A program made the translations under genes and the position numbers. Shown piece after piece: positions 57,518-64,000 of a DNA stretch of 64,000 nucleotides. This DNA comes from Streptomyces lateritius (GTDB lineage: Bacteria; Actinomycetota; Actinomycetes; Streptomycetales; Streptomycetaceae): assembly GCF_014649715.1 (NCBI RefSeq), contig NZ_BMTO01000001.1, positions 137,526 through 201,525 of the forward strand, given 5' to 3'. The notes beneath the pieces are model-generated. The model made no database searches and had not been told where the DNA came from. It was given only the letters and a program-made list of their open reading frames with translations. How positions within the stretch are numbered: the first letter of the stretch is position 1; every line of letters begins with the position of its first letter.

Positions 57518-58879
57518 ATGGACAAGCAGCAGGAATTCGTGCTCCGGACGCTCGAGGAGCGCGACATCCGGTTCGTGCGCCTGTGGTTCACCGACGTGCT
57601 CGGCTTCCTGAAGTCGGTGGCCGTGGCGCCCGCCGAGCTGGAGCAGGCCTTCGACGAGGGCATCGGCTTCGACGGCTCCGCCATCGAGGGCTTCGCCCGC
57701 GTGTACGAGTCGGACATGATCGCCAAGCCGGATCCGGGCACCTTCCAGATCCTGCCCTGGCGCGCGGAGGCGCCGGGCACGGCCCGCATGTTCTGCGACA
57801 TCCTCATGCCCGACGGCTCGCCGTCCTTCGCGGACCCGCGCTTCGTCCTCAAGCGCATCCTCGCCAAGACCTCGGACCTGGGCTTCACCTTCTACACCCA
57901 TCCCGAGATCGAGTTCTTCCTCCTGAAGGACAAGCCGCTGGACGGCACCAAGCCGACCCCGGCCGACAACTCGGGCTACTTCGACCACACCCCGCAGAAC
58001 GTGGGCATGGACTTCCGCCGTCAGGCGATCACCATGCTGGAGTCGATGGGCATCTCGGTGGAGTTCTCCCACCACGAGGGCGCGCCGGGCCAGCAGGAGA
58101 TCGACCTGCGGTACGCGGACGCGCTGTCCACGGCCGACAACATCATGACCTTCCGCCTGGTCATGAAGCAGGTCGCGCTGGAGCAGGGCGTGCAGGCGAC
58201 CTTCATGCCGAAGCCGTTCTCGGAGTACCCGGGCTCGGGCATGCACACCCACCTCTCCCTCTTCGAGGGCGACCGCAACGCGTTCTACGAGTCGGGCGCG
58301 GAGTACCAGCTCTCCAAGGTGGGACGTTCCTTCATCGCCGGCCTGCTCAAGCACGCGGCCGAGATCTCGGCCGTCACCAACCAGTGGGTCAACTCCTACA
58401 AGCGCATCTGGGGCGGCTCGGCCCGCAGCGCGGGCGCGGGCGGCGAGGCCCCCTCGTACATCTGCTGGGGCCACAACAACCGCTCGGCCCTGATCCGCGT
58501 CCCCATGTACAAGCCAGGCAAGACGGGCTCCTCCCGCGTGGAGGTCCGCTCCATCGACTCGGGTGCCAACCCCTACCTCACCTACGCGGTCCTCCTCGCG
58601 GCGGGCCTCAAGGGCATCGAGGAGGGCTACGAACTCCCGGCCGGCGCCGACGACGACGTCTGGGCGCTGAGCGACGCGGAGCGCCGCGCGATGGGCATCG
58701 AGCCCCTGCCGCAGAACCTGGGCGAGGCGATCGCCCTGATGGAGAAGAGCGAACTGGTCGCGGAGACGCTGGGCGAGCACGTCTTCGACTTCTTCCTCCG
58801 CAACAAGAAGCAGGAGTGGGAGGAGTACCGCTCCGAGGTCACCGCCTTCGAGCTCCGCAAGAACCTGCCGGTGCTGTAA
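57518..58879 (+). CDS. glnA2: GlnA2-type glutamine synthetase-like ligase (gamma-glutamylpolyamine synthetase group)
   Basis: A 453-residue class I glutamine synthetase homologue. Active-site blocks are complete: GIGFDGSAIEGFA, THPEIEFFLL, SHHEGAPGQQEIDLRYADAL, MPKPFSEYPGSGMHTHLSL, NSYKRIWGG and RVEVRSIDSGANPYL. The usual adenylylation tyrosine motif (NLYDLP) is replaced by DVWALSDAERR, so GlnE should not modify it. Streptomyces coelicolor GlnA2, which this matches closely from memory, joins glutamate to polyamines in polyamine breakdown rather than making glutamine. The ATG at 57518 (MDKQQEF) fits that start; an in-frame ATG lies 4 codons upstream. Confidence 0.88.
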   Translation: MDKQQEFVLRTLEERDIRFVRLWFTDVLGFLKSVAVAPAELEQAFDEGIGFDGSAIEGFARVYESDMIAKPDPGTFQILPWRAEAPGTARMFCDILMPDGSPSFADPRFVLKRILAKTSDLGFTFYTHPEIEFFLLKDKPLDGTKPTPADNSGYFDHTPQNVGMDFRRQAITMLESMGISVEFSHHEGAPGQQEIDLRYADALSTADNIMTFRLVMKQVALEQGVQATFMPKPFSEYPGSGMHTHLSLFEGDRNAFYESGAEYQLSKVGRSFIAGLLKHAAEISAVTNQWVNSYKRIWGGSARSAGAGGEAPSYICWGHNNRSALIRVPMYKPGKTGSSRVEVRSIDSGANPYLTYAVLLAAGLKGIEEGYELPAGADDDVWALSDAERRAMGIEPLPQNLGEAIALMEKSELVAETLGEHVFDFFLRNKKQEWEEYRSEVTAFELRKNLPVL

Positions 58880-58919
58880 GCGGTGCTGTGAGCCCTGGTT
58901 TGCGCTGGTTCCCCTGCTG

Positions 58920-58964
58920 CACGGCTCCGGGCCGACGGTCACCGACCGCCGGCCCGGAGCCGTG
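58920..58964 (+). terminator. glnA2 terminator
   Basis: CACGGCTCCGGGCCG pairs perfectly with CGGCCCGGAGCCGTG (15 bp) around a 15-nt loop, 40 bp after the stop. Confidence 0.85.
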
Positions 58965-59506
58965 CCGGTCTCCCTGGGCCGTCTGGCGGCCATCGGGTGC
59001 GGGGTCCCCAACGGACGTCCTCACCGTCTGGTACTGATCCGCGCCGGCGGCGGACAGCGGCCAATTGGCATCAGATCCCGTGGGGCATATGTGCGGAAAT
59101 TCCGGGAGCGCGTCACGGACGGATGAGGCGGGCCACAGGTTTCCGCAACTTTGAGGAACAGGCCTGTGGCTTCCGTCTCTGACTACAAGCGTGACCTTTC
59201 TGGTTTCGGATTCGGTAATTGTGTGTCACCGTTGGCTTCGAATGTAGGCCCTCGCAGGACTGGGTGGACAAGTCGCCTGGCGGGCCCTTGGTCGAGTCGC
59301 GAGGGGCCAGGCTGCGCTCGCCCACGGGCAGCGCTGAGGCATGGCCGTGCAAGGTCGAATTGCAGGGCGGCAGCGCCAGTCGCACACTGGGAGTTCAGAA
59401 CGCAGGGCGGGACTTCGGTGCCAGGTTCTGAGATTTGAGCAGGGGTGATCCCCATGCATGGCCCAGCTTGGGCGCGAGTCCCCGTTTTTCGCGGAAGAGG
59501 CCAAAG
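58965..59506. other. Gene-free, AT-richer flank of the metallopeptidase gene
   Basis: Between the glnA2 terminator and the metallopeptidase no convincing gene is seen. From about 59050 base composition turns AT-richer. An inverted pair CCACAGG/CCTGTGG (59131-59169) and a run of weak frames without motifs are all I find. It may be decayed foreign DNA that came with the metallopeptidase. Confidence 0.45.
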
Positions 59507-60190
59507 ATGCGTCGTTTTGCGCTGACTCTCTCCTCGATTGCCGTCGTCATATGCACGTCTGCGGGGAGCCCGGTTTTCAGTGCTCCTGCCCATCCTCATC
59601 CTCCGAGGCCGGAGTTGGCTCAAGAGACCAGCAGTGCCGTCGAGGTCGTCAATACATTTTGGCAAAAACATTGGTCAGATCACTTCACGGGCTCCTACAA
59701 GCCCCCCAAGGTCTTCGACGCATCGGGTTTCTATGATGTAGAAAGCTCCCGCCTTCCCGATTGCGGGGGTGATTTGGTGGGTGACGAGCCGTGGGAGAAG
59801 TATAACGCGATCTATTGCCCTGGTGATGACTTCGTCGCATGGAGTATCGACTACATGGACATGGGATACATTCTGGCCGGTGATTCGTGGCCCTATCTCA
59901 TAGTGGCTCATGAATGGGGGCACGCTGTCCAGAACAGGTTGAATGTTGGTCTTCGCGCTGTAGCTGAGGAGCTGCAGGCCGACTGCTTCGCCGGTGCGAC
60001 ACTTCAGGGAGCGATAAAAGACGGCACCTTGAAATGGGAGGAGGGTGACACCGACGAGATCATAAGCAGTCTTCAAAAAATGGGAGACATAACGCCGTGG
60101 ACCAACCCCAAGGATCACGGTGACATATCTGAGCGAATCAGTCATTTCGATAAAGGGGTGCAGGGCGGGGTTGATTCTTGCCTCGCATAG
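59507..60190 (+). CDS. Secreted neutral zinc metallopeptidase, lower GC than neighbours
   Basis: A 227-residue protein with a Sec signal (MRRFALTLSSIAVVICTSAG, cleavage near SAPA) and a Zn_peptidase (YpfJ-like, PF04228) domain. The zinc helix is LIVAHEWGHAVQNRL (HEWGH at 135-139), with the downstream acid helix AVAEELQADCFAG and the C-terminal ISERISHFDKGV, both typical of the family. Codon use includes ATA, TTT and AAA at unusual rates (for example ACATTTTGGCAAAAACATTGG region), so it is probably acquired. GGAAGAGG precedes the ATG. Confidence 0.87.
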   Translation: MRRFALTLSSIAVVICTSAGSPVFSAPAHPHPPRPELAQETSSAVEVVNTFWQKHWSDHFTGSYKPPKVFDASGFYDVESSRLPDCGGDLVGDEPWEKYNAIYCPGDDFVAWSIDYMDMGYILAGDSWPYLIVAHEWGHAVQNRLNVGLRAVAEELQADCFAGATLQGAIKDGTLKWEEGDTDEIISSLQKMGDITPWTNPKDHGDISERISHFDKGVQGGVDSCLA

Positions 60191-60530
60191 CGCTAGTGCC
60201 GACCTGGTGTCTCGCACCAAGACCGCCGGTGAGGCGGAGCCCGCGCAGTTCACCCTTCTCGGAGTTGAAGCCGTTTCCGGGCAGCCGTCGGAAACGGCGT
60301 CCCGGGGGGTACGAGCAACGCTCGCTGTGCGTCTCCAGCGGGGCCCGCTGGGGTTTCGCGAGCCGGGCAAGCCGTGCCTACCGTGGACGGGGACCAGTAG
60401 TCCATCGGGCTCTGCACGCGCGAGGGATGCCCACGCTGATGCCTCTGGTCTGCGGAAGAACTGGCCGGTGCTGTGACGCCCGCCCAGAAACCCCTTTGAC
60501 GGCCCGTCGGAGCCGACGGAGACTGCGCCG
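60191..60530. other. Gene-free region ending in a glnA2-like 3' remnant
   Basis: No intact gene. At 60450-60474 the plus strand matches the last 25 bases before the glnA2 stop (58853-58877) at 21 positions and reads LRKNWPVL then TGA, against LRKNLPVL then TAA. The rest of the region contains no recognisable frame. Confidence 0.55.
60270..60298 (+). terminator. Hairpin after the metallopeptidase gene
   Basis: GCCGTTTCC and GGAAACGGC pair perfectly (9 bp) around an 11-nt loop, 80 bp after the stop. Possible terminator of the inserted gene. Confidence 0.5.
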
Positions 60531-61058
60531 ATGGAGACTGTGCGGAACCCCCAGGCCATCGTCCCGTTGACGACCGAGCGGTTGCTGCTGCATCCGCTCG
60601 GCGTCGTCGAGGCCGAGCGGATCGTCGCGCAAGACCCCGGCGCGGGGGATCGGTGGGCCGAGGGGTATCCCGGGGACGCGGATGTGGCCGTGGCGGGCCG
60701 GGTTCTCGACCGGGTCGCCGCGCACGGGGGTCCCGGGGTGTTCGGGGCGTACGAGATACGGCTGCGGGAGGACGGGGTCGCCGTCGGTGGGATCGGGTTC
60801 CACGGGCCGCCGGACGAGGAGCGGTACGTCACCGTCGGGTACGGGCTCGTCCCCGGCGTACGTGGACGGGGGTACGCCACCGAGGCGCTGCGTGCTCTTC
60901 TCGCCCACGCGCGGGAGCAGGGGATCGCGGGGGCCAAGGGTGACGCCGACCTGGGGAACGCGGCCTCGCAGCGCGTGATGGAGGCGGCCGGGATGCGGTA
61001 CACGGGGGAGGACGAGCGGGTCAGGTGCTACCGGGTGGATTTCACCCCCACCGCCTGA
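60531..61058 (+). CDS. GNAT-family N-acetyltransferase (RimJ/RimL type)
   Basis: A 175-residue acetyltransferase of the RimJ/RimL-like branch: VPLTTERLLLHPL at the start, the acetyl-CoA loop VTVGYGLVPGVRGRGYATEALRALL, and the final DLGNAASQRVMEAAGMRYTG. Substrate unknown. The ATG at 60531 has GGAGAC upstream. It converges on the VOC gene with a 22-bp gap. Confidence 0.9.
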   Translation: METVRNPQAIVPLTTERLLLHPLGVVEAERIVAQDPGAGDRWAEGYPGDADVAVAGRVLDRVAAHGGPGVFGAYEIRLREDGVAVGGIGFHGPPDEERYVTVGYGLVPGVRGRGYATEALRALLAHAREQGIAGAKGDADLGNAASQRVMEAAGMRYTGEDERVRCYRVDFTPTA

Positions 61059-61080
61059 CCCGGCCGCCCCGGCCCCGCGC

Positions 61081-61512
61081 TCAGCGCTCGGACAGCTCCG
61101 AGGGGGCCTCCTGGACCACCCAGCCGTTGCCGTCGGGGTCCTCGAAGGACATGAACGAGTTCCAGGTCTCGCCCTTGCCGTCCTCCCAGCCCGTCTCGCC
61201 CACGTGGCGGATCGGAGTGACGTCCACGCCCCGGTCCAGCAGTTCGCGGCGGGCCGCCTCGATGTCCGTGACGCAGAGCTGGAGGCCCTGGAGGGACCCC
61301 GGCGCCATCTCCTTCGCCCCCGGCATCGTCGGCATGCCGCTGAGCATCGCGATCGAACAGCGCGAGCCGGGCGGCGTCGCCTGGATGATGCGCATCCCGG
61401 GCGCGACCTCGTCGTCGAGGTCGATCTTGAAGCCGCACTTGTCGCCGTAGAACTTCTTCGCCCGGTCCATGTCGGTGACGGGGACGGGGACGACTTCGAG
61501 CGTCCAGTTCAT
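61081..61512 (-). CDS. VOC-superfamily (glyoxalase-like) protein
   Basis: A 143-residue two-repeat VOC protein: VPVPVTDMDRAKKFYGDKCGF opens repeat 1 and LCVTDIEAARRELLDRGVDV opens repeat 2, ending FEDPDGNGWVVQEA with the usual glutamate. It may be an isomerase or dioxygenase-fold binding protein. Its start is 10 bp after the stop of the pyridoxamine oxidase-like gene on the same strand, so the two form an operon. Confidence 0.88.
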   Translation of the reverse strand: MNWTLEVVPVPVTDMDRAKKFYGDKCGFKIDLDDEVAPGMRIIQATPPGSRCSIAMLSGMPTMPGAKEMAPGSLQGLQLCVTDIEAARRELLDRGVDVTPIRHVGETGWEDGKGETWNSFMSFEDPDGNGWVVQEAPSELSER

Positions 61513-61522
61513 GAAGGTCTCC

Positions 61523-62023
61523 TCAGAAACGCCAGCGGGTCTGGCCGAAGCGGTCGCCCTTGGCGAACCCGAACGCCGTACGGGGCGCGACCGAGAACAC
61601 CAGGGCGGTCCCACCGTCACCCAGGAACGCGCCGTCGCGCACCTCGAAACGCCAAACCTCTCCGTACTTCTTCACGTACGCCTCCGCCAGCGCCCGCAGC
61701 CGCCCCTCGTCCGTCACCTGAACGGCCTCGCCCTCGACGACCAGGTCGAAGCCCTCGGAGAGGCTGTTCGTGCCGGTGGTGAGCGCCACCCGCGGGTTCG
61801 CGGACAGATTGCGGGCCTTGCGCTCGTCCGGGCCGGTGCAGAAGTGCAGCGCGCCCTCCGACCAGACCGCGATCAGGGGTGTGACGTGGGGGCGGCCGTC
61901 GGGGCGGACGGTGGTCAGCCAGTAGACCTCGGCCGCGGAGAGCCGGGCGACGGCCTCGGACCAGTCGCCGGCAGCGGCCTCCGGGGCGCTGTAGCGGGGA
62001 TCCAGCATCGTCTCGGCGGGCAT
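61523..62023 (-). CDS. Pyridoxamine 5'-phosphate oxidase-like flavin/F420-binding protein
   Basis: A 166-residue split-barrel protein (PNPOx/FDOR group): YWLTTVRPDGRPHVTPLIAVW, LHFCTGPDERKARNLSANPRVALTTG, and EGEAVQVTDEGRLRALAEAYVKKYG. Such proteins bind FMN or F420. It is the first gene of the two-gene unit with VOC. The ATG at 62023 follows GGAG. Streptomyces uses F420 (npdG is in this window), so an F420 enzyme is possible. Confidence 0.87.
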   Translation of the reverse strand: MPAETMLDPRYSAPEAAAGDWSEAVARLSAAEVYWLTTVRPDGRPHVTPLIAVWSEGALHFCTGPDERKARNLSANPRVALTTGTNSLSEGFDLVVEGEAVQVTDEGRLRALAEAYVKKYGEVWRFEVRDGAFLGDGGTALVFSVAPRTAFGFAKGDRFGQTRWRF

Positions 62024-62202
62024 CGTGACTCCTCTCGCAGGGCGTCGACAGAAGGTGTCGATACCAGGACAGACTCCGTCCGGCCCCGGTACTCATCGGT
62101 CCCGACTCGCCGGAGCGCCGGCCCGCGGCTCCCCGGGGCGACCCCGTCAGGCGCTGCGGATAGGCTCGATCGCGGAACGTGGACGGTGGAGGGAGCGGCG
62201 GA

Positions 62203-64000
62203 ATGACGGTGCCGGGGCGCAGGAGCAGTACCTTCTCGCGGCTGCTGCGGCACGGGTTCACCGATCCGTCCGCCGCCGAGCAGTTGCTCGCCGTCCCCGA
62301 GCTGTCCGCGCTGCGCGGCGACTCCGTGCTCCTCGACGCGCTCGGCGCCACCGCCGACCCCGACCTCGCCCTGCGCGGCCTGGTCCGGCTGGTCGAAGCC
62401 CAGCCGGAGGCCGAGCGACAGACCCTCACCGGCACCCTCCTCGCCGCCAAGCCCTTCCGCGACCGGCTCCTCGGGGTCCTCGGCGCCTCCGAGGCGCTCG
62501 CCGACCACCTCGCCCGGCACCCCAGGGACTGGCAGGCCCTCGTCACGTACGAGGCGGCCGACCTGCACCCCGGGGTCGCCGAGTTCGAACGCTGCCTCGC
62601 GGACGCCACCGACCCGGTCTCCCTGCGGGTCGCCTACCGCCGCTGCCTCCTCGCCATAGCCGCCCGGGACGTCTGCGGCACCACCGATGTCGCCCAGGCC
62701 GCCGCCGAACTCGCCGACCTCGCCACCGCCACCCTCCGCGCCGCCCTCGCCATCGCCCGCCGGGCGGCCCCCGACGACGCGGCGCAGTGCCGGCTCGCCG
62801 TCATCGCGATGGGCAAGTGCGGCGGCCATGAGCTCAACTACGTCTCCGACGTGGACGTCATCTTCGTCGGTGAGCCGGCCGAGGGCGCCGACGAGGGCAA
62901 GGCGCTCCAGGCCGCGACCCGCCTCGCCTCCCACCTCATGCGGATCTGCTCGGAGACCACCGTCGAGGGCACCATCTGGCCCGTCGACGCCAACCTCCGC
63001 CCGGAGGGCCGCAACGGGCCGCTGGTGCGCACGCTCTCCTCCCATCTCGCCTACTACCAGCGGTGGGCCAAGACCTGGGAGTTCCAGGCCCTGCTCAAGG
63101 CGCGGGCCGTGGCCGGAGATCCGGAGCTGGGCGCCGACTACATCGACGCCGTCTCCCCCCTGGTCTGGCAGGCCGCCGAGCGCGAGAACTTCGTCCCCGA
63201 CGTGCAGAAGATGCGCCGCCGGGTCGTCGACAACATCCCGGTCGCCCAGGTCGAGCGCGAGCTCAAGCTCGGCCCCGGCGGTCTGCGCGACGTCGAATTC
63301 GCAGTCCAGCTCCTGCAGTTGGTGCACGGCAGGAGTGATGCCACCCTGCACAGCGGCACCACCCTCGACGCCCTGCGCTCGCTCGCCGCCGGCGGCTACG
63401 TCGGCCGCGTCGACGCCGCCCAGCTCGACGAGGCGTACCGCTTCCTGCGCGCCATGGAGCACCGCATCCAGCTCTACCGGCTGCGCCGCACCCACCTCGT
63501 CCCCGAGGACGAGAGCGATCTGCGCCGCCTGGGCCGCTCCCTGGGCCTGCGCACCGATCCGGTCGCCGAACTCAACAGGGAGTGGAAGCGGCACGCCTCG
63601 GTCGTCCGCCGCCTGCACGAGAAGATCTTCTACCGGCCGCTGCTCGACGCCGTCGCCCAGCTCACCCCCGGCGAGACCAGGCTCAGCCCCAAGGCCGCGG
63701 GCCAGCGGCTCGAAGCGCTCGGTTACGCCGACCCCGTCGCCGCCCTGCGCCACCTGGAGGCGCTCGCCTCCGGGGTCAGCCGCAAGGCCGCGATCCAGCG
63801 GACGCTGCTGCCGGTGCTGCTCGGCTGGTTCGCGGACTCCGCCGACCCGGACGCCGGGCTGCTCGGCTTCCGCAAGGTGTCCGACGCGCTCGGCAGGACC
63901 CCGTGGTACCTGCGGCTGCTGCGTGACGAGGGCGCGGCGGCCGAGAACCTCGCCCGTGTCCTCTCCGCCGGCCGCCTCGCCCCCGACCTGCTGCTGCGCG
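62203..64000 (+). CDS. glnE: Bifunctional glutamine-synthetase adenylyltransferase/deadenylyltransferase (3' end beyond window)
   Basis: Open from ATG 62203 to the window edge, about 599 residues visible of an expected 950-1000. GlnE adds and removes AMP on GlnA according to nitrogen state. The first (deadenylylating) nucleotidyltransferase domain has AVIAMGKCGGHELNYVSDVDVIFVG (about 200-224), then the helical region with NLRPEGRNGPLVRT, LKLGPGGLRDVEFAVQLLQLVHG and RTHLVPEDE. The second catalytic domain lies outside the window. GGAGGGAG precedes the ATG. The nearby glutamine-synthetase homologue lacks the target tyrosine, so the substrate is a GlnA elsewhere. Confidence 0.95.
   Translation, partial: MTVPGRRSSTFSRLLRHGFTDPSAAEQLLAVPELSALRGDSVLLDALGATADPDLALRGLVRLVEAQPEAERQTLTGTLLAAKPFRDRLLGVLGASEALADHLARHPRDWQALVTYEAADLHPGVAEFERCLADATDPVSLRVAYRRCLLAIAARDVCGTTDVAQAAAELADLATATLRAALAIARRAAPDDAAQCRLAVIAMGKCGGHELNYVSDVDVIFVGEPAEGADEGKALQAATRLASHLMRICSETTVEGTIWPVDANLRPEGRNGPLVRTLSSHLAYYQRWAKTWEFQALLKARAVAGDPELGADYIDAVSPLVWQAAERENFVPDVQKMRRRVVDNIPVAQVERELKLGPGGLRDVEFAVQLLQLVHGRSDATLHSGTTLDALRSLAAGGYVGRVDAAQLDEAYRFLRAMEHRIQLYRLRRTHLVPEDESDLRRLGRSLGLRTDPVAELNREWKRHASVVRRLHEKIFYRPLLDAVAQLTPGETRLSPKAAGQRLEALGYADPVAALRHLEALASGVSRKAAIQRTLLPVLLGWFADSADPDAGLLGFRKVSDALGRTPWYLRLLRDEGAAAENLARVLSAGRLAPDLLLR

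Noticed and set aside
59131-59169. Inverted CCACAGG/CCTGTGG as ends of a mobile element
   Set aside because: The arms are short and only about 23 bp apart; no transposase or target duplication. It may be a simple hairpin.
1-64000. tRNA genes, rRNA genes, riboswitches or prophage genes
   Set aside because: Reading both strands, I found no cloverleaf with a conserved TTC arm, no known riboswitch core and no integrase, capsid or terminase motif.

Overview
The window is high-GC actinobacterial DNA and almost certainly a piece of a Streptomyces chromosome. Third codon positions are nearly all G or C, GTG, TTG and even CTG starts occur, and many genes have a TAnnnT -10 box 6-7 nt before the start codon and no Shine-Dalgarno. 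The gene content (nif3 / zinc-ribbon / RNase H-acid phosphatase, rnpB, map, npdG, panB, nadE, a second glutamine synthetase, glnE) matches what I remember of the Streptomyces core in the panB-glnE region. No rRNA, tRNA, prophage, CRISPR array or intact insertion sequence is visible. The only RNA gene is the RNase P RNA.

Layout. (1) 1-10.4 kb: two transcription units that look like sterol or branched acyl side-chain beta-oxidation: a fused double acyl-CoA dehydrogenase with an SCP-x-type thiolase, and a MaoC hydratase, a zinc alcohol dehydrogenase and an MFE-2-like SDR. Both units carry a palindrome that fits the KstR operator pattern TnnAACnnGTTnnA. Between them lie a DHA2 exporter, a response regulator without output domain, a tiny membrane protein and a HAD phosphatase. 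(2) 10.4-23 kb: an iron-boxed siderophore-binding lipoprotein, the coupled nif3 / zinc-ribbon / RNase H-phosphatase operon, a GNAT, eda, yaaA, an RNB exonuclease, a MerR regulator coupled to a membrane protein, and rnpB. (3) 23-41.7 kb: mostly single genes (MazG-like, SDR, Tat-exported PhoD, Gfo/Idh, Bcr/CflA exporter, Rsm22, DDAH, TetR, prim-pol-like, lipoprotein, PhzF, iron-boxed heme oxygenase, map, MFS, F420:NADP reductase, site-2 protease). (4) 41.7-47.4 kb: a 1247-residue SARP/NB-ARC regulator next to a DrrAB-type ABC exporter. (5) 47.5-64 kb: panB, an EEP hydrolase, an exporter, nadE, a likely metal-related DUF305/DUF3105/secreted-peptide group, a GlnA2-type ligase, a lower-GC metallopeptidase insert, and the N-terminal half of glnE.

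What stands out: the KstR-like control of a peroxisome-style beta-oxidation set, a dispersed CTAG-ended foldback element that repeatedly abuts or supplies stop codons, two independent 17-bp tandem duplications placed exactly over stop codons, and an apparent insertion at the glnA2 3' end that leaves a degenerate second copy of that end 1.6 kb away.

Regulation visible in the sequence includes two DmdR/DtxR-type iron boxes, a MerR-type promoter with a 19-bp spacer, a 17-bp palindrome before a tetR gene, a repeated CGTTGCG operator before eda, and several strong hairpin terminators. All family assignments were made by reading motifs and from memory of family sequences. No search was run.
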